Assembly: GCF_030463565.1 (NCBI RefSeq)
Contig: NC_134643.1
Span: forward strand, 127,082,309 to 127,146,308
DNA length: 64,000 bases
Direction: 5' to 3'
Origin: Pelecanus crispus
Lineage: Eukaryota > Chordata > Aves > Pelecaniformes > Pelecanidae
Part shown: positions 36,401-48,400 of the stretch, piece after piece
How positions within the stretch are numbered: position 1 is the first letter of the stretch
How the letters are laid out: every line of letters begins with the position of its first letter
The notes under the pieces: model-generated
Told to the model about the DNA's origin: nothing
What the model saw: only the letters and a program-made list of their open reading frames with translations
Databases searched by the model: none
Made by a program: the position numbers and the translations under genes

Positions 36401-39400
36401 ATCAGTGATCAAATCTTTGCAAGCTTAAATGTGGGCGAGTTTTAAAACAACTGTATTTACTTCTGTCAGTCTGCCAAGACCTGAGTGACGCATCCTGGCT
36501 TTCTCTGCAGGAAAATTACACTTATGCTGCTAATGATAAACAGTCTCCCACATTGGTGTGGCTGAGCACAGGCAGCTTCTGTAACAAGATTCATTGTGTG
36601 GGTTTTCTCAGAGTACTTGTAGATGTCACAAGAATATTTATGTAGGTGTCACAAGAATATTTACCATTGACCTAAAATGGAATTTAGGTCAGAACCAGGA
36701 TACGGTTAGCACTTCTGAGTCATTTTGGACAGGTCTGCACCTTGTACTGCTGCTTTCTTTGTGTTACTGCAGTAGCATTTTCACCACTGGCACGTTTGCA
36801 TGGCATTGTGCAACATGGCATGCAGCGATACTAACTTGGGTACTGCAAGCTTTTATAACCCTTTCACCAAGTCATCCATTTAACCGTGTCCCTGCCCCAG
36901 CACTCTTGGCTTACATGGTTTCCAAGACAGGAGCTGGCTCCTTTAGGGTTAAGCTAACTATCTCTACCAATACCGCACTGCGTGATGTGGTCAGTGAATC
37001 CTGTAATGCCAAGGGTGGTCGCGTACCACCAGCCTAATTGGTTTTTGTTGGGTAGAGTGAGGTCGTTTCGTTGCATGTTCAAATGCTCATTGTACATGTG
37101 AGTTATTGTACTGTGATCTTTGTGTTAATATGTAATTCTAGATAGGGAACTTTTTAGGAGTTCAGATGAGTTTAGGGTTATGATCTGTGCAACATGGAGG
37201 CTGAAAGAGTTCTTACTTCAGCCTGAATATAGTAAGTTAAGTCTCTCAGTTTATTTACAGGTGTCTGTTAAGCATTTTTAAAGTTAATGTTCAAAGTTAT
37301 GCAGTCTCCCCTAAAGTTTTCTCTTTTTCTGCTTTGTTTGATTGCAAACATGCTTTGCCATCTGTTCAAATTGTGTAGGAACCTCACTTATTATAGGGTG
37401 TGTTTGTTTATTATGATTTTTATATACTTTCAGATAGCTAATGGGTTGGTGCAAACTACTGGCTGGCCGAGTGTCGTTACATGTATTGGCAACTGGTTTG
37501 GAAAAGGAAGGTAAATAATACGTAATCCAAAGTTTTGGAAGTACAAATCAACACATTCTGGGCTGTAATATTACAGTCAATTTAAATATCTTTATTTTGC
37601 TTCAGTGTGTTTTTTGGGATGAAACAAGCAGTTATTTAGGTGTTTGAGAGGAGTTTCCCTTGTTATGCTGATTAGTTTATATATAAGTTTGAAATATTCT
37701 CTCTTGTGTCAAAGCAGTGTTCTGTAGTAGCTCTTTTGTCTGATGTTTATTCTTCAGATGAAATATTTCAGAATTGAATTAAGAATAATTCTTGCAAATG
37801 TTAACAGACTAAAACCACTTTTAGTAAAGGTTGTTGTTATGCCATTTTAATGTGGAATTTCCCATGTTTTCATTTGTGTTTCAAAGCAGTTGTCAGGGTG
37901 TAACTCTAAAAGTATCTTCTTGTCTAATGTCTTTTTTTCCTAACACACTTACAGAAACTTGAAATTTTAATTAAAAAATGAAAATACATATGGCAACTGA
38001 TTTACCCTTGCTTTTTGTCACTTTCTTTACATTATGTTTTTTTTCTTTTTTCCTTAATCCTGTATAGAGATCGCTCATGTTTATTTTGTCATACCATACA
38101 GGAGTTTTCCATAAATTTTGCAAGAGCTGTGTGCTAAATCCATTGGCTCTGATAATGGTTGATGCATGTAGCATATAGTAATGCTAGTGTAGTGCCATCC
38201 GTTGTAGGTGCATACCACTGAATGAACATTATTGTCAATCAGTTCCAGAGAAGTACATATGAAAATTAAGTATATGGTTTCTGTATAAAATCACAGGATA
38301 GTTAAGAACATGTAGGCTCAAACTTGTTTTCCATAGTCCCTGCAGCCTTTTTGGTGAATGTTACAAAATGCAGAGAATGATAACAGTTATACAATACTGA
38401 ACAAAATTGGCGAGTCTGTGCAAAACAAATACATTTGTTCAGATTTTTCTTCGTGCAAAAGCAACAGCCTATACTTTTAGGAGGTCACATAGTGGACTGG
38501 TGGATAGGGTTGTGGTTTGAATGTCAGTGATCTGGTTCTTGTTTTCATCTTGCTACAAATTCCATGAAACATGAGTAGAGTCCTTAGATCTTGTCTTCAG
38601 CCAAAGGAAAAGATTTGGTTTAGTTCAAATTAGGTTGCTCCAGGTAAACTCCTGTTGAGGGCAAGGCAGTTTTCCCATGACTTACAGGGAAAAAAAAAAA
38701 CTGGTAACTGTCATGACTTCAGTAGGATTTTTATGGTTTACATTAGCTGAGCTGGAGCTATTCTACAGCAGCTCTAATCTGGGCTTTCCAGGCAGACAGC
38801 AGTTTGATGTGTGTGTTAGCCAAACTTGCGCAGGTGTTGTCTTCTACCAGTGCCTAGCAAGTCCAGAATGTGATCAGAAAATACTGAATTTTCTCTAGCT
38901 GTCCTGTACAGATTGTTTTCTTCTGCATGGTAAGTCTAACATATCCTGAAAGCATCAGATTATCAGTGCAATGTGTTTGCATGAGGACTTTAATTCCGAG
39001 AAGCATCAGACATAGCGTGTACATGTTAGGCGACATCTGCATCCTTGTTTTTGTCAAAGGAACTATCCAGAAATATGCAAGCCCTAGTGGTGCCTTTAGA
39101 TGCCATTAAATGCAGGATGAGTTCTGTCACGCACAGAGAAGTATTTAGAACACTTCTATTAATATTTAGGTGCCTTGAAATTGCCAGATGAAAGACTGTA
39201 GCATGAAGAAGTGGTCAGTTAAAGAACAGTAAGATTGCAAATATTTCACTGACGCCACAGATGAAAAGTCGTTTTTGATACACTTTTCTCAAGGTAGTAC
39301 TGCTTATCATTGGAATAATAAGAAATGTTTGTGGTTTTGTTTTGGTTTTTTTTTTTTTTTAAATGCAGGAGAGGTTTGATCATGGGAATCTGGAATTCGC

Positions 39401-42400
39401 ACACTTCAGTGGGAAATATCTTGGGATCCTTAATTGCTGCTTATTGGGTATCTACATGCTGGGGTCTCTCCTTCGTGATGCCTGGTGTTACCATTGCTGT
39501 GATGGGGATTGTATGTTTCCTGTTTCTTATTGAACGTAAGTGCTTTAATGGGATAGAACCATGGACGCTCATTATGGGTGAAGAACACCACCTGTTTAAG
39601 CTAAATGACCCAGTGCAAAGTATATTTGTCAAGCTATGGCAACAATTAAAGAACTTCTTCCTAGAACACTAGGTGGAGAAGAACCTGTGTACGTCTAAAG
39701 AGTTGATACACTTAGACTCTGGCATACCTGAGAGGGTAACACTCAGAATTCAGTACACTGCCTTGTCATTAGTTCCCAGTCTTTGTAAATTGTTCAAGTG
39801 TATCTTAACAGAATGTCCTACCTGGCTCCAATGTGTATTCTGTGCTACCATTCAACCCATGCCATCCATAGCCTGTGCTATGAAACAGAAGTCAGCTGAT
39901 ACAGCAAATTTTGTCACTTTAAATTAGAAACTAAAAGGGAGTGCCCCATCTTGTCCCTACGTAGACTCAGAGATGCTAGTATGAATGCTTATTTTACTGT
40001 AACTGTCCTGTCTCAGGAAGTAAAAAGTTCTGCAGCTGTAACTAGAATGCTGTAATAAGCTGGACTGCCAGAATAGCACTTAATGTGGTCATGGGATGGG
40101 AAGGGTACCATGGAGCACCGTTTTCTTTTTCTCTAAAGCTACAGGTACACATTCCTACCAGGACTACTTCTGTGTTATCTGTACTGTTGGTTTATTGTTG
40201 GTAAATTACACTACTGTAAGTGTTTTAAGAGATACTCGTTATGCTTGTTTTCACTATTAACTATGCATGGTATTGTATTTCAGATCCTAAAGATATAAGT
40301 TGCTCCTGCACACCATCCAGTGTAAGTGAATGCTTTTGCTATTTTGATTTTTGCCTCCTAATACACATGTTTATTATGATAGTTCTGGAAATTGGATAAT
40401 CTGCATGGCCCTTTTGTACCAGGCTGTTATAACTGACCCTATATACTTGAGGGAATGATTGGTCTTCTGTGCTTCACTGGTAAACCAGTACCTTACTTTC
40501 TATCAAAGCAATGTGAATCAAGAGGTGAATGAGTTTGTTTTAAGTAAAGTTTTGGAATAGATGTTCTTACTACAGTAAACCAAGTAAAAACTGTTAATCT
40601 TTTTTTTGAGTTTTCTTACTTTCCTCCAGTCTTCCTGGGCATCTTCGGAGCATTTTGACCTTTCTCCTGCTGCTGCCTTCCTTGCTTAGGTATGGCATAA
40701 TGAGATAGCTGCCAACCATATCCTGTGAAGGGTCTCAGTGTTTGAGAACCCTGTGTTAGGCATTGCGGAAGGAGCAGACAGCCCTTTTTGCTGACATAGG
40801 GTCAATGAACCATGTGTCTATGGGCTTGGAGATAGAAGGTGGGATGTTCCCTCAGATAGAGGCAAGGACAGTAGGAGCACATGGCTAGGGAAAAGAGGAA
40901 GCAAGGGATGGATATGAAGCTGAGATGAAGAGATTGGAGCAAACAGTCAGTTTGTGACAATGAGTTTAGTTGTGATATAATATGGCCTCTATTTAACCAA
41001 AACTGACATTAATGAAGAGCTCTGAAAAGGAGAGAGAAATAATCTGCGTTTAGTGGTGTGGGTCACATGACAAATCAATACTTTAGTTTTTGTGGCATCA
41101 CAGAATAATTCAGGTTGGAAGGGATGGGACCTCTGGACATTGCATGGTCCTACCCTCTGCTCGTACTAGGTCTAAATCTGACATAGGATTAAATTGCTTA
41201 GGGCTTGCCTGTCAAATTTTGAAATCCTCAAAGATGGAGATGCTGTTTATACATAGTTTTGGGTTTTTTTGGTTTTTTAAATACACAGTGAGTTTCTAGA
41301 ATGCATCGTTCACATGTTTTTCTGGCATCAAGGCAGTGGATCTTGCTATTGTATGAGAGCTTATACCTCAAGGGCTTAAATTTTGGCAAGGTAGCGAACT
41401 TCACTAAGCTGTAAACATACTGTCACACACACAACCTGTGGAACGCATACTGCCTGGATCACAAGGGGAAAATGTGACTCTTGACACAAGAGTTTGAAAA
41501 TCCAGCATCAGAGATTGACCGCTTAAGGTATTGTTGAAGCGGGATTGAAGTTTGTGTGTGCAAATGTCTACGCTTTCTTTGGGTTGCTGAGCATTGTGTG
41601 TATGCTTCCTTGTGCCATTGTGGCAGCAAAACTCATAACTTTTTAAATTGTTTCTAAAAGGAAAGCTTTCTCTTTAAGTATTAGTATAAGGTTGTTCAAA
41701 CACTATTTTAATAGTAGGTTGGAAGTGGTTAAGCTCTGGTACGAAAATGTTTGCCCAGTACTTTTGAAACAAAAGTTCGTAAGACATTACTTAATTTTGA
41801 GTACGCACAGAAAGCCATGTCAGTGGCAAAAAGATGTGCTTTAGAAAGCTTTAGCTGCTACATGAGAAGATGATTCCTTTCTTGCCTCATGTAGCTGTGA
41901 CCCAAGAGGAGGGAGGCAATTCAAATAGAACAGGAGAAAAATAAAAAGCAAGAAAAACAAACAAAAAAAGAGGGCATTAGGAAGACCAGCTGTGTGTAAC
42001 TTCTCATAACCGAATGTCATTTGTAGCCCCAGTTTTCCTTTAGGAGTGTGTTTGCAGGTTCTCCTCTGCTTCATGGTCCATAAGACTCTGGTATGTGTTT
42101 GTCTCTACTGTAACCAAAACCTAGAGCAGCGTGTTGCTCCAGGCTCTTTCTCCTTTGGCTCCCAGGGACCTGTGGGCAATCAGGTCTGCCACATTTTCAA
42201 CTAGTTCTTTGGAAGAATAGTAGGGGGAAACTGGCAAAGAAGGTCTTAAGGTTTCCCGTGTGTGAGGGCAAATCAGGGCTGTTGGGGAAAGTGTCAGAGG
42301 GAAGGTCCCAAGGGAATCCCACATATGTTTTCCAATGCTAGGGGATTATACATGGAGATTGTCTGCACATGTAGGTATATGTGAGCTATACCTTTTAGCT

Positions 42401-45400
42401 GCAAGTCTCACAGGTAGATTGTATGGGGACTGTCGTGGTTTAGCCCCAGCCAGCAACTAAGCACCACGCAGCTGCTCGCTCACTCCCCCTACCCCGATGG
42501 GATGGGGGAGAGAATCAGAGGAGGAAGAGTGAGAAACACTCCTGGGTTGAGATAAGAACAGTTTCATAATTGAAATAAAGTAAAATAGTAATGATAATAA
42601 TAACAATAATAATATCCAAAGCAAGTGATGCACAATGCAATTGCTCACCACCCGCCGACCGATACCCAGACAGTTCCCGAGCAGCGATCGCTGCTCCCCG
42701 GCCAACCCCCCCCAGTTTCTATACTGAGCATGACGTCATATGGTATGGAATAGCCCTTTGGCCAGTTTGGATCAACTATTGTGGCTGTGCCCCCTCCCAG
42801 TTTCTTGTGCCCCTGGCAGAGCATGGGAAGCTGAAAAGTCCTTGACTAGCATAAGCAGTACTTAGCAACAACTAAAAACATCAGTGTGTTATCAACATTC
42901 TTCTCCTACTAAATCCAAAACACAGCACTATGCCTGCTGCTAGGAAGAAAATTAACTCTATCCCAGCCAAAACCAGGACAGGGGACGATTGCTGGCTTTT
43001 TACCACTCCCCCCAGTAGTTTCAGATAGATGGCTTTTTACATTTTAAATGCTCTCTTCTTCTCAAATAGTAACTGAAGGCAACTTTTCTAGCCTGTGTTA
43101 TCTCTTCTTTACCAGTTAATGGGTTTTCTCTCCGCATATGAAGTACTCCTGATAAAGCTTCTGAATACTTTTAATGGTCTGTGGAAATCCTATTCTTCGT
43201 TTATTACTGTGAGATAAGGTGTGCTCACAATGCGCTCTGAATTTTTCATTTAATTCTCTTTCATTTCTTAAAGGTTAACTTCTGTCAAGTATGAGAATAT
43301 TTTAAGTGACTCTTAGAGACTCCTAACAGGAGGCACTTTTTTCCTTAGCTTTTATATATTTCAGAAACGCTCCCATGAACATTGCAGCTGCTGTTTATAA
43401 TACCTAGAGCACAGTGTTTACAGAATTTGCTGTTATGCTTTATGGAAGTAAATGTTTGTTATTTGTTTCAAATACACTTTTACTGGAAAGTGTAACTAAA
43501 GAGTTCTGCACAGTATGTTGCTCATATGTCTCAAGGAGCTGGCATGGAAAAATTTGACATTCAATATCTACTTGCCATGATATTTTTAACAAATATTTAG
43601 TATTTTAGGAGCTTTTTTCCCCTTCTGTTCACTGCCCTTTTCCCCAGTCCCAGAAAAGGGCTAGCATTTGACCTAATCTTCTCTAGGACACCAGCAAGAT
43701 CATTGCTCCAGGCGCAGTCTCACTGTATAGGGATGCATTTGACCTTCTGTTTCCCTGGAAACCTTGCTCTCCAGAGCAAAAGGCATCACTTCTTCCTTCC
43801 CTATTCCATACATTCACATCTGCAAATCTTGTAGGAGGCTTATAAATGTGCTCCCACACCTGCCTTGGACCCTTCTCGGATTACAATTTGCCATTGTCTT
43901 GGGAAGCTGTATGCCATTTGAATTGCTCAAATACATCTCTTCAGACCTGTGTGGTCTGCAAAGTACAATGGATTCTAAATCATTAATGAATAGGGCTCAC
44001 AGCTTCTGTTTGCTTTGGGGTCGATGGTTTTAGAAGTTAAGGAAATTAATAAGGTAAGAATAGAAGTTCAGGAAGATCTCCTACAAATGTAGATGTGGTA
44101 ATGACAATGACTGTAAAGAAAGCGGCTTGCTGATTGAAGGAAGATTCATGTAGTAAAATAGACTGTGTTATTACTGGGAACAAAAAATTTCAGCCATGTT
44201 GTACAACGGATAGAATTTGCTGGCAGGCATAAAATGCCTTTTTTGCTCAGTCACTTCAGTGACAACCTGAACAACCTGTGTGCTTTTGCAAATAGTTAGA
44301 AATGTTTTTTCTAAGACATTAAAGAAACATACACACTTGCTTTGCTCATAAGGCTGTAGTAGGTCACTTTGGACAGCTGTCTTAGGTGCGGGCAGCTCTG
44401 CCAGCTGGTGCCAAAAGCTGAACCTCACTGTGGAAGAATGAGGCCAGTTAAATTTAAGCACAACTAAAATAAATGCTCAACATGAGGGAAGGACTTAGGG
44501 TAGATTTATATTAAGATTTATAGATCAGATTCATCTCTGTGTGATATCACTATCTTGGATGAATTTGGTCTACTGTTTATTTGCAGCATGATTGTAAGCC
44601 CAGTATTTCTACAGAGTTCGTGGTGGTGAGTAATCTGGTTTCATTGAGTTGTCCAGAAGCATAGATGGAGAGCCAGGCACAGAGCCTTGAATGCATGGTT
44701 CTTATTCTTTATTCACCGATTTCTTGGGCTATGCTTCACTTGCTTCTGTTCACCTTGGCTCTGATTTATGAATCTGAAATTTGTTTCAAAACAAATATTT
44801 GAGTACAGTAAAGTGCTTTTACATGCTAGCATTGGAGGCTTAATCTATGACTTTCCAAAAGGCTATACCTATGAAAAATGCAAGGGAGAAGTCAGTGTGC
44901 TTTATTAAGCATTGGTGCACTTTCATAGTCAAAGTTACAGAGTAGGTTTGTGGCATTTGTGAAATGTGATGATTTAGAACTGGTTTTATTGCTTCTCATC
45001 TTTTCTCCCTGGACTTTTTTCTTCATAGGTAAACATGTTAGCTGCAGCATGTTCATACAGACCTGTCGTTATGTTCTAGGAACTTTCTTTAACCTGACTT
45101 TACATTTCCAGGAAACTTAGGTCTCTTAAACTCCTGTGACAAAGTGCTTGTGCATTTAAAAGATACCAGGCTGCAATTTTTATCTTCTGTAAAGGAGAAA
45201 GAAGCCTAAGTATTAAATGTGCAGCCTCTCAGTCTAGTCCTTTTCCCCAGACATTTCCTCCTTACCACAGTAAATCTTATTTTTGATGGTCAAATGAAAA
45301 AGTCTTTCATTTTTTTCTCTGCTGAGCTGCTGAATAAAGATGTAGATGGATAATGGGCAAGATAATAATGATATCTTGTCTCTAGATAATGGGTTTTCTT

Positions 45401-48400
45401 CACCACAGATTATTGTAAATTGCTTTTTTGACAAGAGCCTGATTTTCTGTAAGACAAAATTTAAAAATCTGCTTTATCAGACTCTGGGGGTTTGACTGTT
45501 GTTTGTTTATTTTGGGGAATGCATGCCCAAGACTGTTTGTGCCTCAGCTCTGCATTGAGCAGCAGAAATACTTTAGTTTATCCTCAGAAGTTTTTTGCCT
45601 TCTTAGAAGGATTTGGTTGATGAATGACAGTTTGTCTAAAGAATACTGCAATACATGCCCCTCTATTTTTGTTGGGGAAGAATTACCTTGTGATTCATTT
45701 TGAATTAAAATGTTCAGTGAGTTTGGGCATTCTTTTTTTTTTATTTGTGGTGGTGGGTTTTGGGGGTTTTATTTGGGGCAGGGTTTGGGTTTGGTTGGGG
45801 TTTTTTTGGTTTGGTTTGGTTTTGTTGTTGTTGTTTTTTAATGTGGCATCTAGAGTGTGATTAGACACTTAAGCAAACATCTCATCCCTGAGGAATGCAC
45901 AGTGCCTCTTGTGGTCTTAGCAATAGGTTGTACCTACCTGACCGCAAACCTACTTTGAAGCGGTATATTTAATTTGGCGGACAAACCTTAATGTCCCTGG
46001 CAAATCTTTTTAGACCAAGGATCTCAGAATGATGTTTTCCAATGAATGCAATTTTGGTGTGAACTGATACACTAATGCACTTGTTAATAAGTAAGTATAA
46101 AAAGCAGGTCTGTCTGGGGCCTAAAATATAGCTTGGTGCCTCAATTTCAGTACTGAGCATGGTGAAGGTGCTCAGACTCTTTGTTAGCCCACAAGAGTAC
46201 AGTCCATTTCTGGGTCAGAAGAATATAGTGACCATAAGCTAAAGGGATAAACTTCTATCTTAAAGGGATAGGGAAACGAAGAATCAAGGTTTTCCTGAAA
46301 CAAATCAACTTCTGTAGTTGCTACTAGGATTATCTTCTTATGAGAAAAAACTAAGTTTGCAATGTCAATGAAAGTTCAGTAGAGGAAAAAGCAGCTAAAG
46401 ATGATAAGAATGGCATGACTGTCCTCTGATTTCAGTATGCTGCTTCTGTATAAAAACCGTATGAAGTTAGCCTTCAAATAAATTTGTGATTGCATTTTAT
46501 GTGCGTTGCCACAGGTCAACATAAGAACTTGAAAAACCCAAAATACACAGTCATTAAATCAAAGATGCTTCATTTGGGGTTCTGTTTACGTTAAAATGCA
46601 CAAAGACTTTTGTTGCAGAGAAATGATTAACACTAATGTAGTCCTTCAAAAAACAAGCAACAAAAATATGGGGGATTTTTTGTTTCGTTTTTTTTTTTTT
46701 TTCAGAGTTCTAAAACCTTCCTGAATGGTGCATCTCGATTCAGAGTCCAGATGACAACCTTAAATGCTAAGGAAACCAGCAAACCTCAGGTAAAATATAA
46801 CATATTGTTGCAAAACAGTATAGAAGACTTCCTAAAGCTCACATGAAATATTTATAGTAGATTTAATATTGATGAAGATTGCTTTTCCTTTTATTACGCT
46901 GAAATCTACTTCCATCTTCATACACAAATGTAACTACAGACGAGGGAATTAGGTGTTATCTAACATAAATACTCCAAACCAAGCTGAAAAGGTTGCATGC
47001 TTACTCAGTTGGACTTGTGACCTTCATACAATTCCAGCAAAAGTAATGCACTGCAAAATATTTTAAAGATAGCCCATTTTAAATCTTTAAACTACTTACT
47101 GTGTTTGTCCCCTCCTTGCAGTCTCACTTCTCTCCCTTTTTAATGTTATAGATGTATGCATTTGCAAGGTCATACATGATGACAGAGAGTTCTAAATGTG
47201 AGCAATTATTCACAGAAATCCTGCTTAAAACTTGTAACCGTAAGTGCTGGTAATTCTCACTGGAAACCGAATTCTGGATTTGCCCATTTGTGGGCAAAAA
47301 GACATTTTATCTAGTGATGGACGTTAACTGAAAATTTCCATTTAAAATTTTGCATTTGTATTCAGTACGCTTGGCACATGATATCCTGAGAGGATAACTC
47401 TTTTAACTTCTTTCAGACTTTTACAGGAAAGTAGAAACTTCCTGTTCTTTTCATCCTTTGCCCATAGAATAATAATCAGCATTCACAAGGTATAATAATC
47501 AGTGTCGATGAAAAGGTTTTGAAATTTTTGTTAAGGAAACACTTTGCTCATAATTTTTTATTAGTCCAGCTTAAACACCCTCTGTACTGAGTTTATTCAT
47601 GTTCATTTTGAGCTGCCCAAGAATAGTCTCCAGCCTGGAAACCATTTCTCAATATTATTTCACAACCAGCTGGAAGATAAGGGGAGAAGATGTAAAAATA
47701 TCAGTAGGTATCTTTAGACAAGTCATGAAGACAATTAAAATACAGTCGGCAAATTAGTAGACAAATATTTCTCTTTTAACTCTGCTAGTAACTCTAATTG
47801 GCACCCTCGCTGTCAGCCTGCGAAGAGTCTGCATAGCAAGTGGGCAAGGAAGTCGCGCCCCCACACGGACAACAAAGCATGAGGGCACTTGCTGGCAATC
47901 CTGTCAATATTCTTTTTTTTTTTTTTTTTTTTTTAACTCTGCACCCTGCCAGCTGGGTTATGTGTTTGTAGTGTGGAGTCCTAACAAGGCTTTAAAAAGA
48001 AATTAAAAAAAAAATAAAATCCTTGTTTGTCACTTTTTGGGACCCCCATGATTTTCTGCCAGTGACAAGATAATCTTTTTCCTGTCAAAGCGGACTTGAG
48101 CATCTTTCCTTTTTACAGTGGTTGTGTTACAGTTATGCTGAGCTGATTATCGCAGTCAGCTTTTGTGCCTGTACAAACAACAGATGTTTTGCATTTATGA
48201 GCTGGTCTTCTCCAAGCACGGAGGAATGGCAGCTTTTACTGATTTTTCATTGACCTCTTCGATTACTGTAAAAAGAAAGCAAATATTCAGGATATGCAGT
48301 GATTGAAAGCAGAATGTAGTTCTGGCTGCATGACCTGAATACCTCTGTGTGTTCATTACCACTTACATCAGGTTGGCCTCTTAAAAATTACACAAAATCG

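Larger units (their letters stand above)
40322..46705 (+). other. SLC37A1 intron between C8 and C9 (6.4 kb)
   Basis: The largest intron between coding exons. It holds a CR1 scrap, an antisense solo LTR and a G-rich tract, listed separately. No coding exon was recognised in the rest. Confidence 0.6.

Noticed and set aside
36594-37037. 147-codon intronic frame
   Set aside because: Begins inside a tandem duplication, has no recognisable motif and no splice signals that fit SLC37A1 phases.
39325-39672. Single exon running to a stop at 39672
   Set aside because: The continuation past 39535 has no family similarity, and a consensus donor (GTAAGT) with correct phase joins exon C8.
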